Under the pieces are notes generated by a model. It was not told where the DNA came from, ran no database searches, and saw only the letters and a list, made by a program, of their open reading frames with translations. Shown one piece after another: positions 33,657 through 43,262 of a DNA stretch of 64,000 nucleotides. The DNA comes from Streptacidiphilus sp. PB12-B1b (GTDB taxonomy: Bacteria > Actinomycetota > Actinomycetes > Streptomycetales > Streptomycetaceae), in assembly GCF_014084125.1 (NCBI RefSeq), contig NZ_CP048405.1, positions 7,192,001 through 7,256,000 on the forward strand, in the 5' to 3' direction. Within the stretch, counting starts at the first letter, position 1. Each line of letters opens with the position of its first letter. The translations under genes and the position numbers were made by a program.

Positions 33657-34766
33657 ATGACGACCCACGACCGCTACGCCAACCCCGTCGCCGAAGGCCT
33701 CTGGACCGTCCCGGCCTCCGGCTCCGCGCGCTTCACCTGGGAGTACGACGACGGCCGGGACCGGCTGCTGGCGCTCTACCAGAAGGGCAAGGACAAGCAG
33801 TGGGACGCGGCCAAGCGCATCGACTGGTCGCTGGAGGTCGATCCGTACGACCCGCTCGGCCTGCCCGACGAGTCGCTCACCATCCACGGCACCCGCTATT
33901 GGGACAGCTTCAGCCCGCAGAACCGGGCCGAACTGCGCCGGCACTACGCCTCCTGGCAGTTCAGCCAGTTCCTGCACGGCGAGCAGGGCGCGATGGTCTG
34001 CGCCGCCCGGATCGTCGAGTCCGTGCCCGATCTGGACGCCAAGTTCTACTCCGCGACCCAGACCATGGACGAGGCCCGCCACGCCGAGCTGTACTCCCGC
34101 TTCCTGCACGAGAAGATCGGCATGCTCTACCCGATCAACGACAACCTGCAGGCGCTGCTCGGCGACACCCTGCGCGACTCCCGCTGGGACATGCCCTACC
34201 TCGGCATGCAGGTGCTCATCGAGGGCCTGGCACTGGCCGCCTTCGGGCTGATCCGGGACACCACCAGCAAGCCGCTGCCCAAGCAGCTGCTCGCCTACGT
34301 CATGCAGGACGAGGCCCGGCACGTGGCCTTCGGCCGGATGGCGCTGCGCGACTACTACTCCCAGCTGACCCGCGCCGAGCTGGCCGAGCGGGAGGACTTC
34401 GTCATCGAGGGCTGCTACCTGATGCGGGACCGGCTGCGCGGCACGGAGGTGCTGGAGAACTTCGGCATCCCGCTCGCCGACGCGGAGGCCATCAGCGAGC
34501 AGAGCGAGTACCTGACCTTCTTCCGCAAGCTGCTGTTCTCCCGGATCGTGCCCTGCGTCAAGGACATCGGCCTGTGGGGACCGCGGCTCCAGCGGGCCTA
34601 CCTGGACATGGGCGTCTTCGAGCTGGGCGACTCCAACCTGGACCTGCTGATGCAGCAGGACGAGGACATCGCCGAGCAGCTCGACGCGGAGCGCTTCGCC
34701 GCCGAGGAGGCGGCCCGGATCGCCGAGGTGGAGGCGGCCATCGCCTCCGGCGCGGTCGCCGACTGA
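33657..34766 (+). CDS. Ferritin-like diiron carboxylate protein
   Basis: 369 residues from ATG 33657 (GAGGAGA upstream). Two Glu-x29-Glu-x2-His iron-ligand sets are visible: Glu109/Glu139/His142 (HGEQGAM...DEARHAEL) and Glu189/Glu219/His222 (LIEGLAL...QDEARHVAF), the complete ligand set of ribonucleotide-reductase R2/AurF-like oxidases and oxygenases. Acidic Ala/Glu-rich C-terminal tail. Reaction unknown; oxidation of a lipid or aldehyde-type substrate is possible because an aldehyde dehydrogenase gene precedes it. A 16-base tandem duplication covers its stop codon. Confidence 0.87.
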   Translation: MTTHDRYANPVAEGLWTVPASGSARFTWEYDDGRDRLLALYQKGKDKQWDAAKRIDWSLEVDPYDPLGLPDESLTIHGTRYWDSFSPQNRAELRRHYASWQFSQFLHGEQGAMVCAARIVESVPDLDAKFYSATQTMDEARHAELYSRFLHEKIGMLYPINDNLQALLGDTLRDSRWDMPYLGMQVLIEGLALAAFGLIRDTTSKPLPKQLLAYVMQDEARHVAFGRMALRDYYSQLTRAELAEREDFVIEGCYLMRDRLRGTEVLENFGIPLADAEAISEQSEYLTFFRKLLFSRIVPCVKDIGLWGPRLQRAYLDMGVFELGDSNLDLLMQQDEDIAEQLDAERFAAEEAARIAEVEAAIASGAVAD

Positions 34767-34785
34767 GACGGTCGCCGACTGAGAC
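34754..34785. repeat. 16-base tandem duplication over a stop codon
   Basis: GGTCGCCGACTGAGAC occurs twice in direct tandem (34754-34769, 34770-34785). The first copy contains the last codons and TGA of the diiron protein gene; the second is non-coding. Confidence 0.9.
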
Positions 34786-34787
34786 GG

Positions 34788-34836
34788 AAACAGGGCCCGT
34801 CCCGCGCTCACGAGGAGCGGGGGACGGGCCCTGTTT
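34788..34836. terminator. Bidirectional terminator between diiron protein gene and clpC
   Basis: AAACAGGGCCCGTCCC (34788-34803) and its exact inverse at 34821-34836 form a 16-base stem with a 17-base loop; A-tract before and T-tract after make it work for both converging transcripts. Confidence 0.9.
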
Positions 34837-34848
34837 CGTCCGTGCCGG

Positions 34849-37362
34849 TCAGCCCTTGGTGAGATCCGGGCCCGCGGCCACCGGCGGGGTGTCCGCGATC
34901 GGCGACTTGTCGGCGCCGACGAAGGTGAACTTCGCCGTCTTGCCCTCGCCCTCGACGTCGACCAGGACGATGTGCCCGGCCCGCAGCTCGCCGAAGAGGA
35001 TCTTCTCCGAGAGGACGTCCTCGATCTCGCGCTGGATGGTCCGGCGCAGCGGCCGGGCGCCCAGGATCGGGTCGTAGCCGCGCTTGGCCAGCAGCGACTT
35101 GGCGGCCGGGGTCAGCTCCAGGCCCATGTCGCGGTCCTTGAGCCGGTCGTCCACCTTGGCGGCCATGAGGTCGACGATCTGGATGATGTCTTCCTCGGAC
35201 AGCTGGTGGAACACCACGATGTCGTCCACGCGGTTCAGGAACTCGGGGCGGAAGTGCTGCTTCAGCTCCTCGCCGACCTTGGCCTTCATCCGCTCGTACC
35301 CGGTGGAGACGTCGCCCTGGGCGGCGAAGCCCAGGTTGAAGCCCTTGGAGATGTCCCGGGTGCCGAGGTTGGTGGTCATGATGATGACGGTGTTCTTGAA
35401 GTCCACCACCCGGCCCTGGCTGTCGGTCAGCCGACCGTCCTCCAGGATCTGCAGCAGCGAGTTGAAGATGTCCGGGTGGGCCTTCTCGACCTCGTCGAAG
35501 AGGACCACCGAGAACGGCTTCCGGCGGACCTTCTCGGTCAGCTGGCCGCCCTCCTCGTACCCGACGTAGCCGGGAGGCGAGCCGAACAGTCGGGAGACCG
35601 TGTGCTTCTCGCTGAACTCGGACATGTCGAGCTGGATCAGCGCGTCCTCGTCGCCGAAGAGGAACTCCGCCAGCGTCTTGGACAGCTCGGTCTTACCGAC
35701 GCCGGAGGGGCCGGCGAAGATGAACGAGCCGCCGGGGCGCTTCGGGTCCTTGAGGCCCGCACGGGTGCGCCGGATGGCCTGGGAGAGCGCCTTGATGGCG
35801 TCCTTCTGGCCGATGACGCGCTTGTGCAGCTCGTCCTCCATGCGCAGCAGCCGGGAGGACTCCTCCTCGGTGAGCTTGAAGACCGGGATGCCGGTGGCCG
35901 TCGCCAGGACCTCGGCGATCAGCTCCTCGTCCACCTCGGCGACGACGTCCATGTCGCCGGCCTTCCACTCCTTCTCCCGCTTGGCCTTGGCCTGCAGGAG
36001 CTGCTTCTCGTTGTCGCGGAGCGAAGCGGCCTTCTCGAAGTCCTGCGCGTCGATCGCGGACTCCTTCTCCCGGCGCACGTCGGCGATCTTCTCGTCGAAC
36101 TCGCGCAGGTCCGGCGGCGCGGTCATGCGGCGGATGCGCATCCGCGAGCCGGCCTCGTCGATGAGGTCGATCGCCTTGTCGGGGAGGAAGCGGTCCGAGA
36201 TGTAGCGGTCCGCCAGCGTCGCGGCGGCGACCAGCGCGGCGTCCGTGATGGACACCCGGTGGTGCGCCTCGTAGCGGTCGCGCAGACCCTTGAGGATCTC
36301 GATGGTGTGCGCCAGCGAGGGCTCGGCCACCTGGATCGGCTGGAAGCGGCGCTCCAGCGCGGCGTCCTTCTCCAGGTGCTTGCGGTACTCGTCCAGCGTG
36401 GTCGCGCCGATGGTCTGCAGCTCGCCCCGGGCCAGCATGGGCTTGAGGATGCTGGCCGCGTCGATCGCGCCCTCGGCGGCGCCCGCACCCACCAGGGTGT
36501 GCAGTTCGTCGATGAACAGGATGATGTCGCCGCGGGTGCGGATCTCCTTGAGCACCTTCTTGAGGCGCTCCTCGAAGTCACCGCGGTAGCGGGAGCCGGC
36601 GACCAGGGCGCCCAGGTCGAGGGTGTAGAGCTGCTTGTCCTTCAGCGTCTCCGGGACCTCGCCCTTGACGATGGCCTGGGCCAGGCCCTCGACGACGGCG
36701 GTCTTGCCGACGCCGGGCTCGCCGATCAGCACCGGGTTGTTCTTGGTGCGGCGGGACAGCACCTGCATGACCCGCTCGATCTCCTTCTCGCGCCCGATCA
36801 CCGGGTCGAGCTTGGCTTCGCGGGCCGCCTGGGTCAGGTTGCGGCCGAACTGGTCGAGGACCAGCGAGGTCGAGGGAGTGCCCTCGGCCGGGCCCCCGGC
36901 CGTGGCCGACTCCTTGCCGCCGCCCTGGTAGCCGGACAGCAGCTGGATGACCTGCTGCCGGACCCGGTTCAGGTCGGCGCCGAGCTTCACGAGGACCTGG
37001 GCGGCCACGCCCTCGCCCTCACGGATGAGGCCGAGCAGGATGTGCTCGGTCCCGATGTAGTTGTGGCCGAGCTGGAGGGCCTCCCGGAGCGACAGCTCCA
37101 GGACCTTCTTCGCCCGAGGAGTGAAGGGGATGTGGCCGGACGGGGCCTGCTGCCCCTGCCCGATGATCTCCTCAACCTGCTGGCGGACCGCCTCGAGCGA
37201 AATCCCGAGGCTCTCCAGGGCCTTAGCGGCGACACCCTCACCCTCGTGGATCAGACCCAGGAGGATGTGCTCAGTGCCGATGTAGTTGTGGTTGAGCATC
37301 CGGGCTTCTTCCTGAGCCAGGACGACAACCCGCCGCGCGCGGTCGGTGAACCTCTCGAACAT
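34849..37362 (-). CDS. clpC: ATP-dependent Clp protease ATP-binding subunit ClpC
   Basis: Hsp100 unfoldase that feeds substrates to ClpP; cytoplasmic hexamer. 837 residues. N-terminal double Clp-N repeat (1-145; [13 protein letters not shown] occurs at 27-39 and 101-113), AAA1 with Walker A GEPGVGKT (214-221) and ILFIDE, a UVR-type middle helix pair (about 420-465), AAA2 with Walker A GPSGVGKT (551-558). The ClpP-binding loop and the C-terminal D2 small domain are present. ATG 37362 with AGGAG 9 bases upstream. Upstream region is long (610 bases to lsr2). Confidence 0.97.
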   Translation of the reverse strand: MFERFTDRARRVVVLAQEEARMLNHNYIGTEHILLGLIHEGEGVAAKALESLGISLEAVRQQVEEIIGQGQQAPSGHIPFTPRAKKVLELSLREALQLGHNYIGTEHILLGLIREGEGVAAQVLVKLGADLNRVRQQVIQLLSGYQGGGKESATAGGPAEGTPSTSLVLDQFGRNLTQAAREAKLDPVIGREKEIERVMQVLSRRTKNNPVLIGEPGVGKTAVVEGLAQAIVKGEVPETLKDKQLYTLDLGALVAGSRYRGDFEERLKKVLKEIRTRGDIILFIDELHTLVGAGAAEGAIDAASILKPMLARGELQTIGATTLDEYRKHLEKDAALERRFQPIQVAEPSLAHTIEILKGLRDRYEAHHRVSITDAALVAAATLADRYISDRFLPDKAIDLIDEAGSRMRIRRMTAPPDLREFDEKIADVRREKESAIDAQDFEKAASLRDNEKQLLQAKAKREKEWKAGDMDVVAEVDEELIAEVLATATGIPVFKLTEEESSRLLRMEDELHKRVIGQKDAIKALSQAIRRTRAGLKDPKRPGGSFIFAGPSGVGKTELSKTLAEFLFGDEDALIQLDMSEFSEKHTVSRLFGSPPGYVGYEEGGQLTEKVRRKPFSVVLFDEVEKAHPDIFNSLLQILEDGRLTDSQGRVVDFKNTVIIMTTNLGTRDISKGFNLGFAAQGDVSTGYERMKAKVGEELKQHFRPEFLNRVDDIVVFHQLSEEDIIQIVDLMAAKVDDRLKDRDMGLELTPAAKSLLAKRGYDPILGARPLRRTIQREIEDVLSEKILFGELRAGHIVLVDVEGEGKTAKFTFVGADKSPIADTPPVAAGPDLTKG

Positions 37363-37972
37363 CGTTAATCGCTCCTCAGAGCGGTCGGGCAGTGAGGGGT
37401 CGGTCCCCTCCCTGTCCTTCCGCATGCTAGTCCCGGCGACCGGAACAGCTCACGTCTACCGCCGACAGCCGACGCCCCGTTATGTACGCGGCGGCCGACA
37501 ATGACTCCAACCGAATGCTCCGGGATGGTGTTCCCGCAGGCCAAGCAGATCCACCTGGAATCGCTACGCCGACGGCGAACGCTCCCGACGACACGCCGCA
37601 GGACCGGCTCTCCGACCCCGGCCGTCCGTGCCTCCACACAGGCTTCATACCCGTGCGGCACCGCCATCCATTCCCGTTCGACCACGACCGGGTGTTCGCC
37701 CGGCGAGAAGCGGGACGAACGGTGCGGGCCAACTGTGTGACATCGGGCGTCCGGTGTGGCGACGCGCGTAACCGGGGCCGTCCGTCGCCCGTTGGGCAGG
37801 GTGTGCCACACCCGAGCAGCACACCCCGAGGCGGCCCGCGCCCCGCGCGGCGCCGCTGCGGCCCCGGACGCGGGCCCGGGGCCCTGTGGACCCCTGGACG
37901 CCCCGCCGGGGCCGGGAACGGCTGCCCGCGCCCGGACGGGGCGGCTCGGCCGGTCGCACCTGGACGGCCGGA
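37363..37972. other. 610-base gap between lsr2 and clpC
   Basis: No gene supported; open frames on both strands lack binding sites and recognisable domains. It should contain the clpC promoter (minus strand). One element, GTTCGCC-C-GGCGAG at 37694-37707, is an imperfect palindrome resembling ClgR sites (GTTCGC-N5-GCG) but lies about 330 bases from the clpC start, so it is only a weak candidate. Confidence 0.5.
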
Positions 37973-38317
37973 TCAGCCGTGGGCCTTCTCGTACGCCTCG
38001 CGGAGGTGGCTGGGCACCCGGCCGCGGTCGTTCACGTCGTAGCCCTCCTCCTTGGCCCAGGCGCGGATCTTCGCCGTGTCCGGGTTGCCCCCGACGGGGC
38101 GCGGCGCGCGGGCGCGGCCGCCGCGGACGGCACTGACGCGCCCGCTCTGCTTGCGGCCGCCTGCCGTGTAGGGGGCGAGCAGCTCGCGCAGCTTGCCTGC
38201 ATTCTCATGAGTGAGATCGATCTCGTAGGCAACCCCGTCGAGAGCGAACGTCACGGTCTCGTCCGCCTCTCCGCCCTCGAGATCGTCGACAAGAAGGACC
38301 TGGACCTTCTGCGCCAC
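37973..38317 (-). CDS. lsr2: Lsr2 nucleoid-associated protein
   Basis: H-NS-like xenogeneic silencer that coats AT-rich DNA. 114 residues from GTG 38317 (AAGGGAAG 8 bases upstream). N-terminal oligomerisation domain MAQKVQVLLVDDLEGG ... VTFALDGVAYEIDLTHENA; basic linker; C-terminal DNA-binding domain with IRAWAKEEGYDVNDRGRVPS, including the RGR minor-groove motif. Typical length and order. The upstream 60 bases are unusually AT-rich for this chromosome, consistent with self-binding. Confidence 0.95.
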   Translation of the reverse strand: MAQKVQVLLVDDLEGGEADETVTFALDGVAYEIDLTHENAGKLRELLAPYTAGGRKQSGRVSAVRGGRARAPRPVGGNPDTAKIRAWAKEEGYDVNDRGRVPSHLREAYEKAHG

Positions 38318-38451
38318 GGGCTTCCCTTTCCTCAAAAGCTCGGATTACTTGTAGGAAAGGAAACCGCTTTTCTGCGGAAAACTCAAACCCCCTGCACGAG
38401 AAGGCCGCATCCGCAGCCCCCGGGACAACGCCGGGGACCGCCCGGGGACAC

Positions 38452-38955
38452 TCAGAGATGCAAGAGCATCCGGGTGTTGCCCAAGGTGTTCGGCTTCACC
38501 CGTTCCAGGTCGAGGAACTCCGCGACGCCCTCGTCGTAGCTGCGCCGCAGCTCCTCGTACACGTCGCCGTCGACCGGCGTGGAGCCGATCTCACTGAAGC
38601 CGTGTTTGCTGAAGAAGTCGACCTCAAAGGTGAGGCAGAAAATCCGGCGCACACCGATCCAGCGTGCGGTGGAGATGAGCTTCTCCAGCAGGACGTGCCC
38701 GATACCGGTCCCGCGGCAGGCCGGATCGACCGCCAGGGTGCGCACCTCGGCCAGATCTTCCCACATCACATGGAGCGCGCCGCAGGCCACGACCTCGGCG
38801 TCGTCGTCCCGTTCGGCGACCCAGAACTCCTGTACGGATTCAAAGAGCGTGACCGTCGGCTTGTTCAACAGGATTCGTTCGCGCGCGTAGCCGTCAACCA
38901 GTCGGCGCACTGCCCGTACATCGCTCGTCCGCGCCCGGCGGATGGTGACCTCCAT
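38452..38955 (-). CDS. Amino-acid N-acetyltransferase (ArgA-like GNAT)
   Basis: GNAT protein of 167 residues, ATG 38955. Core: VTIRRARTSDVRAVRRLVDG, VACGALHVMWEDLAEVRTLA, acetyl-CoA loop VDPACRGTGIGHVLLEKLI (R/QxxGxG/A), IFCLTFEVDFFSKHGF. This matches the short stand-alone N-acetylglutamate synthases of actinobacteria (Rv2747 type), giving the first step of arginine synthesis. 18 bases downstream of the BlaI-like gene, likely co-transcribed. Confidence 0.88.
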   Translation of the reverse strand: MEVTIRRARTSDVRAVRRLVDGYARERILLNKPTVTLFESVQEFWVAERDDDAEVVACGALHVMWEDLAEVRTLAVDPACRGTGIGHVLLEKLISTARWIGVRRIFCLTFEVDFFSKHGFSEIGSTPVDGDVYEELRRSYDEGVAEFLDLERVKPNTLGNTRMLLHL

Positions 38956-38973
38956 GGCAGGACGCTATCGCGC

Positions 38974-39462
38974 TCAGCCGCCCGGCTGCTCCGGGATATC
39001 CGGTCCCGGGCCGGGCTCTTCTTCGGCGGGCTGCTCGGCGGCCTCTTCGGCGGGGGGCTCGACCGACTGTTCGGGCGCCTCTTCCGGGGGCTGTTCGGAC
39101 AGCTGCGGGGCGACCACCCGCAATGCGTCGCGGAGCGCTTCCTGCTGTTCCGGGGACATCATCCCGAAGAAGTGCACCAGAGCCGCCGCCGGGTTGTCAC
39201 TCGTCGCCCACGCGTCGTTCATCAGGGCGGCCGTATAAGCCTCCCGTGAGGAAACCGGCTCATAACGGAAGGCCCGCCCCTCCTGTTCCCGGCGGAGCCA
39301 TCCCTTCTGGAACAACTTGTCCATCACGGTCATGACCGTGGTGTAGGCGAGTTCGCGTTCCTGGAGCAGATCCTCAAGAACCTCACGAACCGTCACCGGG
39401 CGATTCCACTGCCAGAGGCGGGACATCACCTCGTTCTCAAGTTCACCGAGCCGGCGTGCCAT
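38974..39462 (-). CDS. BlaI/MecI-family transcriptional repressor
   Basis: 162 residues from ATG 39462. Winged-helix domain of the penicillinase-repressor type: LGELENEVMSRLWQWNRPVT, VREVLEDLLQERELAYTTVM, TVMDKLFQKGWLRREQEGRA. After residue 118 comes a long Glu/Pro-rich tail (EEAPEQSVEPPAEEAAEQ), not typical of the family. No BlaR1-type membrane protease gene is adjacent, so the signal is unclear; actinobacterial relatives respond to antibiotics or control cytochrome genes. Confidence 0.9.
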   Translation of the reverse strand: MARRLGELENEVMSRLWQWNRPVTVREVLEDLLQERELAYTTVMTVMDKLFQKGWLRREQEGRAFRYEPVSSREAYTAALMNDAWATSDNPAAALVHFFGMMSPEQQEALRDALRVVAPQLSEQPPEEAPEQSVEPPAEEAAEQPAEEEPGPGPDIPEQPGG

Positions 39463-39594
39463 CGCGGTTCTCTTCCCGTGCGTCCGATGGAAACCTTGCG
39501 GGCTTCCAACAGTGCAAATATCACCTTTTCCGGACAAAGCGGCAGAGCCGCGCCCGGGCGGCGCCGGGGAGGAACGGGAAGTGCCGGGGAAAGC

Positions 39595-39753
39595 TCAGTC
39601 CTGCGGGGCGCCCTGCTTCAGGATGATGGCGTCCGCGGCCGCGTCCTCGCGGGCCGCGGCGGCCCCGCCCTGGTTGCGGAACAGGGTGCGGATCATCAGC
39701 GCGAAAGCGATGCACATCACGGTGGGGGGCGTCAGCGCCTCAAGGTACTGCAT
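39595..39753 (-). CDS. 52-residue single-helix membrane protein
   Basis: MQYLEALTPPTVMCIAFALM begins one hydrophobic helix, followed by IRTLFRNQGGAAAAREDAAA and an acidic/polar C-terminus. ATG 39753, TGA at 39597-39595; weak binding site. Sits between lysS and the BlaI-like gene on the same strand. I infer it is real from the clean start, stop and membrane-helix layout; function unknown. Confidence 0.7.
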   Translation of the reverse strand: MQYLEALTPPTVMCIAFALMIRTLFRNQGGAAAAREDAAADAIILKQGAPQD

Positions 39754-39810
39754 TGTTCCGGACCGCCTCGGTGGGTGACTGGATGGGGGAACCGTCCACC
39801 AGAAGGTTAG

Positions 39811-39841
39811 CCCCGGCCCCTGTGCGCTCCAGGGGCCGGGG
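39811..39841. terminator. Terminator of lysS
   Basis: CCCCGGCCCCTG (39811-39822) and CAGGGGCCGGGG (39830-39841) form a perfect 12-base stem with a 7-base loop, 29 bases beyond the lysS stop on the minus strand. Confidence 0.8.
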
Positions 39842-39869
39842 TGAGCGCTGTGCGCGCGCTGTTCCGGGG

Positions 39870-41393
39870 TCAGCCCTGGCTGTCCGGCTTCACCAGCGGG
39901 AACAGCAGCGTCTCGCGGATGTTCTTGCCGGTCAGCAGCATGATCAGCCGGTCCACGCCCATGCCAAGGCCGCCGGTGGGCGGCATGGCGAACTCCAGCG
40001 CCCGCAGGAAGTCCTCGTCCAGCTGCATGGCGTCCACGTCGCCGCCGGCCGCGAGCAGCGACTGCGCGGTGAGCCGGGCCCGCTGCTCGACCGGGTCGAC
40101 CAGCTCGGAGTAGCCGGTGCCGATCTCGGTGCCGAAGATCATCAGATCCCACTTCTCGGCGACCCCGGGGTTGCTCCGGTGCTGCCGGGTGAGCGGGGAG
40201 ACCTCGGTCGGGTAGTCCCGGATGAAGGTCGGCTTGATCGCGTCCTCCTCCAGCAGCCGCTCGACCATCTCCAGCACGATCTGCCCGTGGCCCCACTTCT
40301 TCTCGTAGGGGACGCCGGCCGCGTCGGCCAGCTTGCGCAGCTCCTCGACGGTGCTGTCCGGGGTGATCTCGGTGCCGAGCTTCTCCGAGATGCCGCCGTA
40401 GACGGTGATCTCGGCCCAGGGCTCGGCCAGGTCGATCTCGTGCTCCACCCCGTGCGGGTCCACGCCCCGGATCACCGTGGTGCCCAGCGCGTCCCGGGCG
40501 GCGTTGATGATCGTGGCGCGGATCAGCTCGGCCTGGGTGTCGTAGTCGCCGTACGCCTCGTACGACTCCAGCATGGTGAATTCGGGGTTGTGCGTGGAGT
40601 CCGCGCCCTCGTTGCGGAAGTTGCGGTTGATCTCGAAGATCTTCTCCGCGCCGCCGACCGCCAGCCGCTTGAGGTACAGCTCCGGCGCGATCCGCATGAA
40701 CAGGTCCATGTCGTACGCGTTGATGTGGGTCCGGAACGGGCGCGCGTTGGCGCCGCCGTGGACCGGCTGCATCATCGGCGTCTCGACCTCGGTGAAGCCG
40801 CGCTCCTCGTAGGTGCGGCGGACCGAGCGGACGACCTTGCTGCGCAGGTAGAGCAGCTCCCGCGCCTCGGGGTTGACGATCAGGTCGACGTAGCGCTGCC
40901 GGACCCGGGCCTCCGGGTCGGTCAGCCCCTTGTGCTTGTCGGGCAGCGGGCGCAGGCACTTCGCGGTGAGCGCCCAGCGGTCCACCATGATCGACAGCTC
41001 GCCGCGCTTGGAGGTGATGACCTCGCCCTCGACGCCGACGTGGTCGCCCAGGTCGATGTCGGCCTTCCAGGAGGCCAGGCTGTCGGCGCCGAGCCGGTCC
41101 AGGGACAGCATCACCTGGAGGTCGGCGGTGCCGTCGCGGAGGGTGGCGAAGCACAGCTTGCCGCCGGGCCGGCTGAGCACGACGCGGCCGGTGACCCCGG
41201 CGCGCTCGCCGGTGGCGACGTCCGCCGCCAGGTCGGGGTGGGCGGCGCGGAGGTCGGCGAGGGTCGTCGTCCGGGGGAAGCCCACCGGGTACGGGTCGAC
41301 GCCGGAGGCGCGCAGGCGCTCCAGCTTCTCGCGGCGCACCCGCATCTGCTCGGGGAGGTCATCAGCTGCTGGCACGGGGGTCTGATCAGTCAC
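39870..41393 (-). CDS. lysS: Lysyl-tRNA synthetase (class II)
   Basis: Charges tRNA(Lys). 507 residues from GTG 41393. N-terminal OB-fold anticodon-binding domain (VTGRVVLSRPGGKLCFATLR), class II motif 1 around VETPMMQPVHGGANARPF, motif 2 FRNEGADSTHNPEFTMLE, motif 3 PPTGGLGMGVDRLIMLL. Full length with no tRNA-edit or MprF-like extension. No T-box leader visible upstream. The small membrane protein gene follows it on the same strand. Confidence 0.97.
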   Translation of the reverse strand: MTDQTPVPAADDLPEQMRVRREKLERLRASGVDPYPVGFPRTTTLADLRAAHPDLAADVATGERAGVTGRVVLSRPGGKLCFATLRDGTADLQVMLSLDRLGADSLASWKADIDLGDHVGVEGEVITSKRGELSIMVDRWALTAKCLRPLPDKHKGLTDPEARVRQRYVDLIVNPEARELLYLRSKVVRSVRRTYEERGFTEVETPMMQPVHGGANARPFRTHINAYDMDLFMRIAPELYLKRLAVGGAEKIFEINRNFRNEGADSTHNPEFTMLESYEAYGDYDTQAELIRATIINAARDALGTTVIRGVDPHGVEHEIDLAEPWAEITVYGGISEKLGTEITPDSTVEELRKLADAAGVPYEKKWGHGQIVLEMVERLLEEDAIKPTFIRDYPTEVSPLTRQHRSNPGVAEKWDLMIFGTEIGTGYSELVDPVEQRARLTAQSLLAAGGDVDAMQLDEDFLRALEFAMPPTGGLGMGVDRLIMLLTGKNIRETLLFPLVKPDSQG

Positions 41394-41444
41394 GGCCCCA
41401 GGGTATCCAGGGTGGGGGCCGGTGCTCTAACCGATGGCCCGCGC

Positions 41445-41473
41445 GGCGGCCGGCGCGCTGGGCGCCGGCCGCC
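41445..41473. terminator. Terminator of the LAxTG surface protein gene
   Basis: GGCGGCCGGCGC (41445-41456) and GCGCCGGCCGCC (41462-41473), perfect 12-base stem with a 5-base loop, 32 bases beyond the stop at 41505 on the minus strand. Confidence 0.75.
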
Positions 41474-41504
41474 GCCGGGTGGCCGACCGGTGGTCGGCCG
41501 GGGC

Positions 41505-43262
41505 TCAGCCGCGCCCGCCGGACCTGCGGCGGCGGGTCAGTGCCACCGCGCCCGCGCCGAGCAGCACGGCCACCGCGCCGACCCCGGCCAGCGGCAGCGA
41601 GTCGTCACCGCCGCCGGTCCCGGCCAGGCTGCCCGAGCCGGGCGCGGCCGGGCCGGACGGAGCCGCGGTGGCGGGCGCGGAGGCCGAGGCCGACGCCGGG
41701 GCCGAGGGGGCGGCGGTGGGCGCGGACGAGGCTCCGGCCCGGACCGCCGAGACGGTCAGCGCGGCCAGGTTGTTCTGCGGGGTGGCGTCGTCGTCCGGGC
41801 CGACCGCCACCACCTCGCCCTGGGCCTGGTCCAGCACCCTGGTCGGCTTGGCGGTGAAGCTGAACAGCGCGCTCTGGCCGGGCTTGAGCACGTGGTCGAC
41901 CAGGCAGCCGTAGACCGCGCCGATGTCGCCGGGGAGCCCGCCGTCGTCGGCCGGGCGGTGCGCGCTCAGCGCCGAGCGCACGGCCTGGGGCAGCCGGGCC
42001 GTCTGGGTGGGGTCCGACAGGTCGACCGACTGGCAGTCCGCGGGGGCGCGGGTGATGCTCACGCCCTGGGGGAAGGCCGCCATCACGATGGCGGTGTCCT
42101 TCGGCGAGGGGGCGCCGTCCAGCGGGGGCGTGGGCAGGGTGCCGACGTTCCTGACACCGACGGTGACCGGCAGGGCGCGGCCGACCGTGCCGTGGACGTC
42201 CGCGCCGACGGCGGCGACGTCGTCGGCCTGGCCGGTGCTGATCGGCGAGTAGGCGACGTTGTTGTCGTAGTCGATGTCGACGTTGCCCGGGCCGGGCCGG
42301 GCCTGGCGCGCGGCCGGTGCGGGCACCAGGGTCAGCGCCGGGCCGGTGCCCGGGTGGCCCTTGGTGGTCTGGGTGTCCAGGGCGCCGCCGGTGACGTCGA
42401 AGCCATAGGCGACCATGCCCGACCGCGCCGACCGGGCGGCGAGCACGGTGACCGGCGCCGAGGGCACCAGGACCTCGCCCGGGTGGATCACCGTGCTGTC
42501 GAAGCGGCACAGGACGCCGGTGTCGCTGTCGGCCGGATCGCCGACGTCGCCGACGCCGTAGTGGCAGTTGCTGTAGTTCCCGCCGATGCTGAAGCCGGAG
42601 GAGCCGTCCAGGCCGAGCGACTCGGCGCCGATGAACATCACCACGCCGTGGGAGTCGCGGTCGCCGAGGTTGGTCACCTGGGGGGTGAAGGCGGTGGAGC
42701 CCCCGGGCTTCACCGTCAGGCTGCCGAGCTGCTGGGCGGCCAGGTCGGCGCCGTCGCCCACGGTGACCGGGGTGGTGTCGTCCACGCCGCCCTCGGTGTC
42801 CTCGACGGCGTTGGTGGCGGTGGCCGCGAAGGTGATCCGGCCCTGGGCGCCGGCGGGGGCCCCGGCGACGGCGCGGATGCCCAGGTCGACCCCGGCCGGG
42901 TCGAGGCTGCCGACCGTGCCGACGGTGCAGCTGGCCCGCAGCTCGGCCTTGTCGGTGTAGCGGCACTGGGAGGGCAGCGACAGCTCGGCGACGCCGACCA
43001 GCTCCGAGGCGTCCACGGTGATCGTGACGCCGGTGATCCGGCTGCCCTCGCTCAGGACCACGGGCCTGATGGTGCGGAACGCCGAGCCCTGGGGCAGCGC
43101 GGACTGCGGCAGGATGGTCTGCGCGTCCGGGGCCATCAGCGCGAACAGGTTCTCGGGTGCGGCGGCCTGGGCCGGGATCCCGGCGAAACCGGCGGACAGG
43201 AGGGCGGTCGCGGCGGCGGTCGCCCCGAGCCGTACGGCGGTGCGCATGCGCGGGTGAGGCAT
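41505..43262 (-). CDS. Sortase-anchored (LAxTG) surface protein
   Basis: 585 residues from ATG 43262. Signal peptide with MRTAVRLGATAAATALLSAG and likely cleavage after AQA. The body (about 35-510) has repeated beta-sandwich, Ig/DUF11-like stretches (TAFTPQVTNLGDRDSHGVVM, RALPVTVGVRNVGTLPTPPL) with paired Cys. A Ser/Ala/Pro-rich wall-spanning segment leads to LAGTG at 546-550, a hydrophobic helix and RRRRSGGRG, a class E sortase signal. Role: cell-surface protein, function unknown. GGGGGA precedes the start. Confidence 0.85.
   Translation of the reverse strand: MPHPRMRTAVRLGATAAATALLSAGFAGIPAQAAAPENLFALMAPDAQTILPQSALPQGSAFRTIRPVVLSEGSRITGVTITVDASELVGVAELSLPSQCRYTDKAELRASCTVGTVGSLDPAGVDLGIRAVAGAPAGAQGRITFAATATNAVEDTEGGVDDTTPVTVGDGADLAAQQLGSLTVKPGGSTAFTPQVTNLGDRDSHGVVMFIGAESLGLDGSSGFSIGGNYSNCHYGVGDVGDPADSDTGVLCRFDSTVIHPGEVLVPSAPVTVLAARSARSGMVAYGFDVTGGALDTQTTKGHPGTGPALTLVPAPAARQARPGPGNVDIDYDNNVAYSPISTGQADDVAAVGADVHGTVGRALPVTVGVRNVGTLPTPPLDGAPSPKDTAIVMAAFPQGVSITRAPADCQSVDLSDPTQTARLPQAVRSALSAHRPADDGGLPGDIGAVYGCLVDHVLKPGQSALFSFTAKPTRVLDQAQGEVVAVGPDDDATPQNNLAALTVSAVRAGASSAPTAAPSAPASASASAPATAAPSGPAAPGSGSLAGTGGGDDSLPLAGVGAVAVLLGAGAVALTRRRRSGGRG

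Noticed and set aside
34972-37368. A plus-strand open frame of about 800 codons
   Set aside because: Exact shadow of clpC in the opposite strand; repetitive Leu/Asp/Val/Gly translation with no domain.
37365-37822. Short minus-strand frames upstream of clpC, one with CLACGNTIPEH resembling a zinc ribbon
   Set aside because: Only one CxxC pair, no ribosome binding site, no supporting motif; probably chance within the clpC leader.
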